Shown here piece after piece: positions 22,121 through 30,924 of a stretch of DNA of 44,494 nt. The DNA is taken from NCBI GenBank assembly GCA_013298865.1, contig JAAFJL010000022.1, positions 1 through 44,494 on the forward strand, written 5' to 3'. Source of the stretch: Cytophagales bacterium (GTDB lineage: Bacteria; Bacteroidota; Bacteroidia; Cytophagales; Spirosomataceae). A program made the position numbers and the translations under genes. The notes beneath the pieces were generated by a model. The model saw nothing but the letters and a program-made list of their open reading frames with translations, was not told the origin of the DNA and searched no databases. Position 1 is the first letter of the stretch; each line of letters starts with the position of its first letter.

Positions 22121-24352
22121 GTGGAAAATCAAGAAGTATTGCCAACGGTTGAGACCGCCAAGAAATTAGGTCTATTACCCGAAGAATTTGACAAAATCAA
22201 AGTTATCTTAGGTCGGACTCCAAATTTTACTGAACTATCCATTTTTTCGGTGATGTGGTCTGAACATTGTTCTTATAAAAATTCAATCGTTTGGTTAAAA
22301 ACCTTACCGAAAGATTCGCCAAGAATGTTGGCAAAAGCAGGTGAAGAAAATGCAGGTGTAGTCGATTTGGGTGATGGAATTGGATGTGCTTTCAAGATAG
22401 AATCTCATAATCACCCTTCAGCGTTAGAACCGTATCAAGGTGCTGCTACTGGTGTGGGAGGTATTAATAGGGATATTTTTACGATGGGGGCAAGACCAAT
22501 TGCTCAATTAAATTCACTTCGTTTCGGAAATTTAGATAATCCAAGAACAAAATGGTTGGTCAAGGGTGTCGTAAAAGGCATTGGCGATTATGGTAATGCC
22601 TTTGGTATTCCGACAGTCGGTGGAGAAGTTTATTTTGATGAATGTTACAACATCAATCCATTAGTAAATGCCTTTTCTGCTGGAATCTTGAAAGCTGGAA
22701 AAATTGCTTCTGCTATTTCTTATGGTGTTGGTAATCCTGTATTTATTGTTGGGTCTGCAACGGGTAAAGATGGTATTGGTGGAGCAAGTTTTGCCTCAGA
22801 AGATATTTCATCAAAATCATCCGAAAAACTACCTGCTGTACAAGTAGGTGACCCTTTTCAGGAAAAATTATTGTTAGAAGCATCCCTCGAAATCATTGAT
22901 GCTGACTGTGTAATTGGTATTCAGGACATGGGTGCGGCGGGTATTATTTGTTCAACTTCCGAAATGTCTGCCAAAGGGGAACACGGAATGGAAATTGACT
23001 TGTCTAAAGTACCAACTCGCCAACCAAATATGAAGCCATTCGAGATTTTATTGTCTGAATCTCAGGAGCGTATGTTGATTGTAGTTGAAAAAGGGAAAGA
23101 GCATATTGCCAAGAAAATATTTGATAAATGGGATTTGAATTGTGAACAAATTGGTGTAGTAACAGACTCAAAACGTTTAAGATTCTATCAGGATGGTGAA
23201 TTAGTAGCAGACGTTCCTGCCGATGATTTGGTTTTGGGCGGTGGGGCACCAGTCTATCACCGAGAATACCGTGAACCTGCTTATTTCCAGGAATTCAAGA
23301 AATTTAAGATTGATAGTATTGCTGATGTTTCAGACAAAGAAGAAATAAAATCTGTTGCAAAACATTTACTTTCTCATCCGAATATTGCTTCTAAAAAATG
23401 GATTGCTCAACAATACGATAGTACCATCGGTAGAGCCAATCGCAATACCAATGCTCCTTCTGATGCTGCCGTTGTGCAAGTGCATGGGAGTGAAAAATCA
23501 ATTGTTATTACAGTGGATTGCAATTCAAGGTATGTAAATGCTGACCCTGAAGAAGGTTGTGCGATTGCGGTAGCAGAAGCTGCCCGCAATATCACTTGTG
23601 CAGGTGGAGAACCTGTGGCAATTACAAACTGTCTGAATTTTGGAAACCCTTACGTTCCAGAGGTTTACTGGCAATTTGTGGGAGCAATCAAAGGAATGAA
23701 AAAATCTTGTGAAGCCTTCGGAACGCCCGTAACTGGTGGAAACGTAAGTTTCTACAACCAATCATCTGATGAAGGTCCTGTTTTCCCGACACCTACTATT
23801 GGAATGTTAGGTCTGATGGAAAAACCAGACAATATGATGACACTGGATTTCAAAGAAGACGGTGATTTGATTTATTTAATTGGCGAAAACAAGAACGATA
23901 TTAATTCATCAGAGTACTTGTATTCTTACAGAAAAACAAAGGGTTCTCCCGCTCCATATTTTGATATTGAAGCTGAAAAATCGGTTCAAGAAACAGTCAA
24001 GAATTTGATTTTGGGAAAAGCCATTCAGTCTGCCCATGATATTTCTGATGGTGGATTGTTTGTTACTTTAGCAGAATCTTCGATGAACCGTCAATTAGGG
24101 TTTTCTATCAAATCAGATGTTTCATTACGCCAAGATGCTTTTCTTTTTGGAGAAGCCCAAAGTAGAGTTGTTGTGTCGGTAAGTGGTACACAACAAGAGA
24201 CATTTGAGAAAATCATGAGCGAAGCCAACGCTCCAGCTAAGTTTTTAGGAAAAGTGACCAAAGAAAATTTTGTCATAGATTCAGAAACAATCATGACTTG
24301 CGGAAGTGCGATTGAACTATATGAAGGAACGTTGCCAAGTTATTTGGCGTAG
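22121..24352 (+). CDS. purL: Phosphoribosylformylglycinamidine synthase subunit PurL
   Basis: This 743-residue enzyme converts FGAR plus ATP and ammonia to FGAM in de novo purine synthesis. It is the small bacterial type, which takes ammonia from a separate PurQ with PurS. The start is a GTG (MENQEVLPTVETAKKLGL). Diagnostic motifs include TELSIFSVMWSEHCSYKNS, KIESHNHPSALEPYQGAATGVGGINRDIFTMGARPIA, GVVDLGDG, and the second-half VTGGNVSFYNQSS and AHDISDGGLFVTLAESSM. purQ and purS are not in this window. Neighbours are unrelated. An AT-rich palindrome lies directly upstream and a second palindrome follows directly downstream. Confidence 0.96.
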   Translation: MENQEVLPTVETAKKLGLLPEEFDKIKVILGRTPNFTELSIFSVMWSEHCSYKNSIVWLKTLPKDSPRMLAKAGEENAGVVDLGDGIGCAFKIESHNHPSALEPYQGAATGVGGINRDIFTMGARPIAQLNSLRFGNLDNPRTKWLVKGVVKGIGDYGNAFGIPTVGGEVYFDECYNINPLVNAFSAGILKAGKIASAISYGVGNPVFIVGSATGKDGIGGASFASEDISSKSSEKLPAVQVGDPFQEKLLLEASLEIIDADCVIGIQDMGAAGIICSTSEMSAKGEHGMEIDLSKVPTRQPNMKPFEILLSESQERMLIVVEKGKEHIAKKIFDKWDLNCEQIGVVTDSKRLRFYQDGELVADVPADDLVLGGGAPVYHREYREPAYFQEFKKFKIDSIADVSDKEEIKSVAKHLLSHPNIASKKWIAQQYDSTIGRANRNTNAPSDAAVVQVHGSEKSIVITVDCNSRYVNADPEEGCAIAVAEAARNITCAGGEPVAITNCLNFGNPYVPEVYWQFVGAIKGMKKSCEAFGTPVTGGNVSFYNQSSDEGPVFPTPTIGMLGLMEKPDNMMTLDFKEDGDLIYLIGENKNDINSSEYLYSYRKTKGSPAPYFDIEAEKSVQETVKNLILGKAIQSAHDISDGGLFVTLAESSMNRQLGFSIKSDVSLRQDAFLFGEAQSRVVVSVSGTQQETFEKIMSEANAPAKFLGKVTKENFVIDSETIMTCGSAIELYEGTLPSYLA

Positions 24353-24361
24353 TGATAATTG

Positions 24362-24447
24362 TTGAAATTTGGACGGTCGGCGTTCCGATTGTTGAATTGT
24401 TGAGTATTTTATTCTCAACAACTCGACAATCGGAACGCTGACCGTTC
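24362..24447. repeat. Long hairpin downstream of purL
   Basis: The arms 24371-24404 and 24414-24447 match at about 30 of 34 positions around a nine-base loop. Each arm contains GCGTTCCGATTGT. Outside the main stem, short GTTGAA/TTCAAC phrases continue, and the region ends AAGAAAAAAAG. It could terminate purL and also forms one of the palindromic repeats seen across the window. Confidence 0.85.
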
Positions 24448-24480
24448 AAAATTCAACAACTCAACAATTAAGAAAAAAAG

Positions 24481-25878
24481 ATGCTCAGTTTTTTCAGAGT
24501 CAATGCACTCTACCAGATTTTCAGTTTACTAATTCTCCTGATTGCGTTTCGCATTCCTGTCTATCTGTTTGGCTTGCCTGAACTGATACCAGAATTGCAA
24601 TGGATGTTGGTTGGAGAACAAATCAATAAAGGGTTTGTGCTTTATGCTGAAATTTGGGATAATACTGCTCCGCTTTCTTCTCTGATTTATGCAGGAATTG
24701 ATAAAGTTTTGGGGCGTTCACAAGGAGCTTATCAATTGGTAGGTTTGATGTTTGGTGCGTTTCAAGTGATTTATTTTAATGTTACAATTAATAATCGAGA
24801 TATTTTTCAGAAAAGAAATTATCTCCCAGGATTATTCTATGCCCTATTTTTGAATATTTCGTTTGATTGCTGTACGCTTTCGCCTGCATTAATGGCTACC
24901 AGTTTTTTACTTTTGGCATTTGGTACAATTATCAAGCAAATGAATCGATTACAAGCAACTGACGAGGTTTTTGAAATTGGTTTTTACATCGGAATTGCCA
25001 CACTTTTTCATCCACCAGCAGGAATTTTTATCTTGTGGAGTATTGCATCTTTGATATTTTTTAGTGGTACAACGCTACGCCAACATTCACTCACGATTTT
25101 TGGTTTTTTATTCCCATTATTATTGACTGCCTTGTTCTTTTACATTGATGGCAGTTACGATGCCTTTTCCAGAAATTTTATTTCTTCCGTTTTCCAAATT
25201 CGTCAGTATAATCTCAATGATTTCAGGGCTTTGCTAATTACCTTAACCATTCCTTTCGCCATAGGAATTTTGGGATTTTTGGGTTTAATCAACGCTACTG
25301 GATTTATCAATTTTCAGGTAAGATGCCAACAAACAATGATGCTTTGGGCATTGACAGGTGTAGTTTCTATTGCTCTAATGCCATTTTTAGCACCGATGCA
25401 ATTCATTCTGTTTGTACCATGTTGGGCATTTTTTACGGTCAATTTTTTCTCAACTTTTCGTAAACCTTGGTTAGGCGAACTGGCATTCTTAGGTATCATG
25501 GCAGCAGTGCTTTTGATTAATTATCAAGCTATTTTGCCCTCAAACTCCGCTTCTTTTGGGCAATTAGAGAACCTAAAAATTCAAAAAAGTAAGAATACTA
25601 AAATCAAAAGTCAGCGAGTGTTGGTTTTGGGAGATGGCATTGAAGAATATCAACAAAACTACGCCGCTACGCCTTATTTGAATTGGAATTTAGCTCGTTA
25701 TGAGTTAGAAAATTTAGATAACTATGACCATGTGATAAGTATTCTGAGAAATTTCGAGAAAGATTCTCCTGATATAATTATTGATAAAGTAAATCTTGTA
25801 CCAAAGCTATTCAAGCGTATTCCTGCTTTAGGTAGAAAATACCGTTTGATTGAAAAAGGTATCTACCAACGGGTTTAG
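24481..25878 (+). CDS. Polytopic inner-membrane protein, GT-C-like
   Basis: This 465-residue protein has about ten hydrophobic helices. After the first helix the periplasmic loop reads ELQWMLVGEQINKGFVLYAEIWDNTAPLSSLIYAGIDKVLG. A loop with an acidic pair after helix one, here E-x-W-D-N-T-A-P-L, is characteristic of membrane glycosyltransferases of the GT-C type (GT39/GT83/GT87-like). The C-terminal 120 residues are soluble and include KSQRVLVLGDGIEEYQQNY. I infer a lipid-linked sugar transferase or related envelope enzyme; donor and acceptor are unknown. It follows purL on the same strand after a hairpin and is probably a separate unit. Confidence 0.6.
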   Translation: MLSFFRVNALYQIFSLLILLIAFRIPVYLFGLPELIPELQWMLVGEQINKGFVLYAEIWDNTAPLSSLIYAGIDKVLGRSQGAYQLVGLMFGAFQVIYFNVTINNRDIFQKRNYLPGLFYALFLNISFDCCTLSPALMATSFLLLAFGTIIKQMNRLQATDEVFEIGFYIGIATLFHPPAGIFILWSIASLIFFSGTTLRQHSLTIFGFLFPLLLTALFFYIDGSYDAFSRNFISSVFQIRQYNLNDFRALLITLTIPFAIGILGFLGLINATGFINFQVRCQQTMMLWALTGVVSIALMPFLAPMQFILFVPCWAFFTVNFFSTFRKPWLGELAFLGIMAAVLLINYQAILPSNSASFGQLENLKIQKSKNTKIKSQRVLVLGDGIEEYQQNYAATPYLNWNLARYELENLDNYDHVISILRNFEKDSPDIIIDKVNLVPKLFKRIPALGRKYRLIEKGIYQRV

Positions 25879-26045
25879 AAGGCTTTTTCTTCCCTTTCCA
25901 AAATATCCTCATTTCTTGTTCTTGCCTCGCCTTCTTCCTCACAAGACAGGATAAATCACTATTGCCATCTTTGTAATTTTCGATGAAATTATATTTAATT
26001 TCTAATTGCAAAATCAGTTTTAAACAACAAATTGAGATAAACACT

Positions 26046-29000
26046 ATGGCAAAAAATTACATTAAACGTATTTCTCGAGTATTATACAGTTTTCTGTTAA
26101 TATTCAGTATTGTGGTACAGACCACAGCTCAAGACCGACTGATTACTGGAAAAGTCTCTTCCTCTGAAGATAATTCTGATGTTCCTGGGGCATCAGTTAG
26201 AGTAAAAGGTGGCAAAAGTGGCACAACAACAGATGCAACTGGTAATTTCAAAATTAATGCTCCTGCTAATGCAATATTAGTGATTTCTTCAGTAGGGTAT
26301 GCTTCGCAAGAGGTATCAGTTGGCAATCGCTCAAATGTTAATGTGATGTTAGCAACTGACGCTGCCGCATTGAATGAAGTTATAGTAGTAGGTTATGGTA
26401 CGCAAAAAGCTAAGAATATCACTACCTCAATCTCGACAGTAACTGCAAAGCAAATTGAAAGTTTACCCATTGTAAGTGTTGAGCAAGCCTTACAAGGACG
26501 TACGCCTGGGGTTCAGGTTACTCGTACAAGTGGGGCTCCAGGTTCTGCAATGAACGTACGTGTTCGTGGTGTTGGTTCTGCTGGAGACTCTGACCCAGTT
26601 TATGTTGTTGACGGTGTAATTATTGGGGCTGGTGACAATAGCTACGGAGGAAAAAGTGGTCTTTACGCTATTAATCCAAATGATATTGAGTCGATGACGG
26701 TATTAAAGGATGCTTCTGCTGCTGCGATTTATGGCTCAAGTGCAGGTAATGGTGTTATCCTGATAACGACAAAACGTGGAAAGACTGGTAAACCAAAAAT
26801 CTCATTTGATTCGTATTATGGTGTGCAGAATGTATCTAAAAAACTTCCTATGTTGAATGCTCGCCAGTATGCAGAATTGATGCAAGAAGAACGTCTTAAT
26901 GCTGGGTTAACTTTAGCAGATGTACCAAGTAGTGTAAGAAATCTTAACAGCCTTCCTGCTGACGTTAATTGGCAAGATGCAATTTTCAGAACGGGTTCAA
27001 TTCAAAGTTATAATTTAAGTGTAAGTGGTGGAAATGAGAATTCCTCTTTCAGTTTGTCTGGAAATATGTACCGAGAAGAAGGTACCCAGTTAAGCACTTG
27101 GGCGGATAGAAAATCACTGCGTGCTAATTCAGATTTTAAAGTAAACAAGAGCATTCGTATTGGGGAGTCTTTGATGTTTACTAATGCTGGGAAAAGACAA
27201 GAAAGTGCACAGGGGGGAACTTTGGCATTAACAAACGTGCTGAAAATGGGACCAACCGTTCCTATATATGACGATACTTTCATCGGTGGCTTCCGTTCTC
27301 CACTCAATGCTACTGACGGTCAAGATGCAAACAATGCCGTAGCTGCTGCGACATTAACTAATAACTTTAATTATGACTGGAGGGTACTCGGAAATATTTT
27401 TGCCGAAGTAGATTTGTTCAAAGGTCTTACTTATAAGATACTATACGGTTTAGATTTCAACCATAGCGATGGAGAAAACTATACTGCTGCTTTCCAAGGA
27501 GTTGATAAAGTATTCAATGCCAATCAATACCAATTGAGCAAGGGTACTTCTACTGGGCAACAGGTTACGCATACCTTGACTTATGGAACAGCAATCGGAC
27601 AACATAATATTGACGTATTGGGTGGTTTTGAACGCCGTTGGGGAAAATACAATGGTCTCAATGCACAAACAGGTGGTTTACCAAATGACGTGGTAAAATC
27701 AATCGGTGCAGGAAAAGGTAATCCTGGAGCAGGTTCTGATACGCAGGAAAGTGCTATACAATCATATTTTGGTCGTGTTAATTATTCAATGGCGAATAAA
27801 TACTTCTTGCAAGCAAGTGCCAGATATGATGCCTCTTCTAAATTAGCCAAAGAAAATCAAGGACAGTTATTTCCCGCAGTTTCAGTAGGTTGGAGAATCT
27901 CTGCTGAGGATTTCATGAAAGATTTAACCATATTTTCTGATTTGAAGTTAAAGGCTGGTTACGGTGAAATTGGTAATGTAAACTCTCTTGGAAATTACCC
28001 TACTGCACTTACACTTAACCAAGCAGCATTTTATAACTTCAATGGAGGTTTAGCACAAGGCTATACTTTATCAAATGCTAATAATCCAAATATCCGTTGG
28101 GAAACTGCCAAAACAACTAACATCGGTATTGACGCTGCATTCTTGAATAATAGAATAACATTTACAGCAGAATATTATATCAAAACAACTGATGGTTTGC
28201 AGTACTTTAATCCATTTAATCCTCCAAGTACAGGTTTGGGTTCTGCCATTATCAACTTGGGACAGGTTGAAAACAAAGGGTTTGACTTTGGTTTGGGCTA
28301 TAATAAAAGCGATGGAGACTTCAAATATAGCATCAATGCCAATTTGAGTACGGTAAATAATAAGTTAACAAAATTAGGCGAAAATTTAGGTTTCTTCGGA
28401 CCTGGCTACTTCTTGTTGGGTGGTGTTACGAGAACCCTTGTGGGTGAGCCTATTGGTTCATTCTATGGATACCAAGTAGAAAAAATCTTTGGTTCAAAAG
28501 GTGAAGTTGATGCCGCAAATGCTTTAGGTGATGCGAAAGTGCCTTATCAAGCGGTGAAGACTTCAGCAGGAGATATTAAGTACAAAGATAATAATGCGTC
28601 AGGCGAAATTAATGCTGATGACAAAGTTAACTTAGGTTCTCCGATTCCTAATTTCACGTATGGTCTTACTGGAAATGCGTCGTACAAAGGTTTAGACTTT
28701 ACGATATTCCTTCAAGGAGTACAAGGTAACAAGGTATTGAATGCCGTGAGAAGTTGGACAGAAGGTATGGAAGCTGGTTTCAATGCAAGTGCATCTGTAT
28801 TAAATCGTTGGACTCCCTCTAATACTGGAGCGACTATTCCGAGAGCAATTTTGGGTGATCCGAACGACAATAAAAGAATGTCTGACCGTTTTATTGAAGA
28901 TGGCTCATATATGCGTGTAAAGAACGTAACTATTGGCTATACACTTCCGAGAGATTTATTGAAAACTTTAGGAAATATTTCAAATGTTAGGGTTTACGCA

Positions 29001-29153
29001 ACCGCACAGAACTTATTAACGTTTACTAAATATACAGGTTTTGACCCTGAATTGGGTACACAACAAGGTGGTAATCAATCAACTATGGGTATTGATATTG
29101 GAAACTATCCACAACCAAAGACATTTATCTTTGGGGTTCAATTCGGTTTTTAA
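26046..29153 (+). CDS. susC: SusC/RagA family TonB-linked outer-membrane transporter
   Basis: I start at the ATG at 26046 (MAKNYIKRISRVLYSFLLIFS...); an earlier ATG at 25983 adds 21 non-signal-like residues. The protein is 1035 residues with a signal peptide ending near VVQTTAQ, an N-terminal carboxypeptidase-like domain (ITGKVSSSEDNSDVPGASVRVKGG...), a TonB plug with SVEQALQGRTPGVQV, NPNDIESMTVLKDASAAAIYGSSAGNGVILITTKRGK, and a C-terminal barrel ending GVQFGF. SusC proteins import glycans or other large nutrients across the outer membrane with a SusD lid. The susD gene follows after 44 bp. Ligand specificity is unknown; the nearby GH105-type genes hint at an uronate-containing glycan. Confidence 0.95.
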   Translation: MAKNYIKRISRVLYSFLLIFSIVVQTTAQDRLITGKVSSSEDNSDVPGASVRVKGGKSGTTTDATGNFKINAPANAILVISSVGYASQEVSVGNRSNVNVMLATDAAALNEVIVVGYGTQKAKNITTSISTVTAKQIESLPIVSVEQALQGRTPGVQVTRTSGAPGSAMNVRVRGVGSAGDSDPVYVVDGVIIGAGDNSYGGKSGLYAINPNDIESMTVLKDASAAAIYGSSAGNGVILITTKRGKTGKPKISFDSYYGVQNVSKKLPMLNARQYAELMQEERLNAGLTLADVPSSVRNLNSLPADVNWQDAIFRTGSIQSYNLSVSGGNENSSFSLSGNMYREEGTQLSTWADRKSLRANSDFKVNKSIRIGESLMFTNAGKRQESAQGGTLALTNVLKMGPTVPIYDDTFIGGFRSPLNATDGQDANNAVAAATLTNNFNYDWRVLGNIFAEVDLFKGLTYKILYGLDFNHSDGENYTAAFQGVDKVFNANQYQLSKGTSTGQQVTHTLTYGTAIGQHNIDVLGGFERRWGKYNGLNAQTGGLPNDVVKSIGAGKGNPGAGSDTQESAIQSYFGRVNYSMANKYFLQASARYDASSKLAKENQGQLFPAVSVGWRISAEDFMKDLTIFSDLKLKAGYGEIGNVNSLGNYPTALTLNQAAFYNFNGGLAQGYTLSNANNPNIRWETAKTTNIGIDAAFLNNRITFTAEYYIKTTDGLQYFNPFNPPSTGLGSAIINLGQVENKGFDFGLGYNKSDGDFKYSINANLSTVNNKLTKLGENLGFFGPGYFLLGGVTRTLVGEPIGSFYGYQVEKIFGSKGEVDAANALGDAKVPYQAVKTSAGDIKYKDNNASGEINADDKVNLGSPIPNFTYGLTGNASYKGLDFTIFLQGVQGNKVLNAVRSWTEGMEAGFNASASVLNRWTPSNTGATIPRAILGDPNDNKRMSDRFIEDGSYMRVKNVTIGYTLPRDLLKTLGNISNVRVYATAQNLLTFTKYTGFDPELGTQQGGNQSTMGIDIGNYPQPKTFIFGVQFGF

Positions 29154-29197
29154 AAATAATAAGATTTGACAACAAACATTTTTAGCAATAAAAAACA

Positions 29198-30742
29198 ATG
29201 AACAAGAGAAAAATAATACTATCGTCAGTTTTAGCATCAATGATGCTACTGACACATACAGCTTGTAAAGATGATTTCTTGGATAAGACGAATATTAACG
29301 CTATCACTTCGGAATCATTTTATACCAATACCCAAGAAGGAATCTTAGCAGTTAATGCAACTTATGCAGCTCTACAACGCCAAGGATTGTTCCAAAGAAA
29401 ATACCATTTTGTATTTGATTTGGCTTCTGACGAGTTTGAAGCAACCACAAAAACACAAGGACCTAATCAGCAATTATTTGAATATACTTGGTCTGCTGAT
29501 CATGAGCATATTTCTTCTATGTGGGAAGATTGGTACAAAGTAATCGCTCGTGCTAATACGTTTTTAGAAAAATCTGTAAAAATCAAAACTACTGGTGACG
29601 AAGACAAGAAGTTGTTGAACCGTTTGGTAGCAGAGGCTCGTTTCTTGAGAGGTTTATCGTATTCTAATTTAGCATTGAATTGGGGTGCTGTTCCTTTGCG
29701 TTTGGAAACTAATTTAACAGAACCCCAATTGGCAGTAAGTCCAGTAGAAAAAATTTGGGAACAAGCAGAAGCTGACTTGAAATTTGCAGAAGTAAACTTG
29801 GCTTCAAAGAAAGATTATGCTGGCAATAATATTGGTAGAGCAACTAAAGGAGCTGCTAAAGCAATTCTGGGTAGAACTTTGATTTATGAGAAAAAATGGG
29901 CTGAAGCTGCTGCTAAATTGAAAGAAGTTATTGATTCTGGCGAATATAAATTGTTGGATGATATGCGTAAAAACCATTCTTTTGAAGGAAATAATAGCGA
30001 TGAGGGTATCTTTGAGGTTCAGTTTGCAGATAACCTAAATCAGGTTGGTTCTAATGGTGCTTGGAGTGTTGATGACGCTGGGGCAACAAGCTGGGGTGGT
30101 AACTGCGAAGGCTCTTTCCGTTCGATTGAATACGGTGTTGAAGGTCATGCTTTTTACAATTCAAGACCAAGTAAATTGTTGATTGCTACTTTCGAGAAAG
30201 ACGATCCTCGTATCGAAACTACGATGTTTGGACCAAAAAGTAAATTGTTTTTATCAGCTGATAATCCTGACTACAATAAAGACAATTCTTATGAGCCAAT
30301 TTTCAAACGTTCGGGCTATGCTTGGAAGAAATATCAAAGCGATAATTTAGTAAAATACAACAATAACGAACCTGCAGCTGGTGGAATTAATCACAGAGTA
30401 ATCCGTTTGGGAGATGTTTATTTGCTGTATGCAGAAGCACTGATTAATACTGGTAATGCCTCTGGTGGTTTGGAATATATCAATAGAATCCGTCGCCGTG
30501 CTGATCCATCTGGAAAAATCTTGGCTGACCGTAAAGATGCAGCTAAGGCATTGGAGTTCTTGAAATCGGAGCGTAATATCGAAATGGCTGGCGAGCAAAG
30601 CCGTAGAATTGACGTAGTTCGTTGGGGAGATGGTGTGAAAGTTTTTGGTTCTAAATTCGTACCAGGAAAGCATGAAATTTTCCCAATTCCACAAGCAGAA
30701 TTAAATAGTAATGCTTTAGTGAAACAAAATAAAGGATATTAA
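29198..30742 (+). CDS. susD: SusD/RagB family nutrient-binding outer-membrane lipoprotein
   Basis: This is a 514-residue surface lipoprotein. The signal MNKRKIILSSVLASMMLLTHTAC places the lipidated Cys at residue 23. The body shows the SusD pattern: CKDDFLDKTNINAITSESFYTNTQEGILAVNATYAAL, RGLSYSNLALNWGAVPLRLE, KAILGRTLIYEKKWAEAAAKLKEVIDSGEYKLL, and a C-terminal YLLYAEALINTGNASGGLEYINRIRRRA...LEFLKSERNIEMAGEQSRRIDVVRWG. It acts as the lid on the SusC barrel and captures ligand. The terminator at 30846-30886 closes the susCD transcript. Confidence 0.94.
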   Translation: MNKRKIILSSVLASMMLLTHTACKDDFLDKTNINAITSESFYTNTQEGILAVNATYAALQRQGLFQRKYHFVFDLASDEFEATTKTQGPNQQLFEYTWSADHEHISSMWEDWYKVIARANTFLEKSVKIKTTGDEDKKLLNRLVAEARFLRGLSYSNLALNWGAVPLRLETNLTEPQLAVSPVEKIWEQAEADLKFAEVNLASKKDYAGNNIGRATKGAAKAILGRTLIYEKKWAEAAAKLKEVIDSGEYKLLDDMRKNHSFEGNNSDEGIFEVQFADNLNQVGSNGAWSVDDAGATSWGGNCEGSFRSIEYGVEGHAFYNSRPSKLLIATFEKDDPRIETTMFGPKSKLFLSADNPDYNKDNSYEPIFKRSGYAWKKYQSDNLVKYNNNEPAAGGINHRVIRLGDVYLLYAEALINTGNASGGLEYINRIRRRADPSGKILADRKDAAKALEFLKSERNIEMAGEQSRRIDVVRWGDGVKVFGSKFVPGKHEIFPIPQAELNSNALVKQNKGY

Positions 30743-30845
30743 GAAGTAGCTTTAGGCAATTGGCTATAAGCGATTGGCTTTAAAATCAGACAATTAAATT
30801 GTCGATTATTAAATAACAACTACTTAATGCTTAGTAATTTTTCAA

Positions 30846-30886
30846 AAAAAACAGTAGTTTAGACTTTGTACTAACTACTGTTTTTT
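30846..30886 (+). terminator. Terminator of susCD
   Basis: ACAGTAGTT (30851-30859) and AACTACTGT (30873-30881) form the stem core, extended on both sides by A and T runs. A T-run follows the stem. Confidence 0.85.
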
Positions 30887-30896
30887 TTGTTTGTGA

Positions 30897-30913
30897 TATT
30901 GAAGCTATTTAAA
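30897..30913. repeat. Solo copy of the MITE-end motif
   Basis: TATTGAAGCTATTTAAA resembles the outer end of the 17218-17393 element (TATTGAAGCTGTTTAAA at 17215-17231) with one change. It lies 11 bp upstream of the GTG start at 30925. It could be a decayed element end or a shared regulatory site. Confidence 0.5.
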
Positions 30914-30924
30914 AAATACCAACC

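Noticed and set aside
25983-26045. Longer N-terminus of SusC
   Set aside because: The extra 21 residues are not signal-like; the ATG at 26046 gives a clean signal peptide.
30347-30694. 115-codon minus-strand ORF inside susD
   Set aside because: Shadow of the SusD reading frame without any domain or context.
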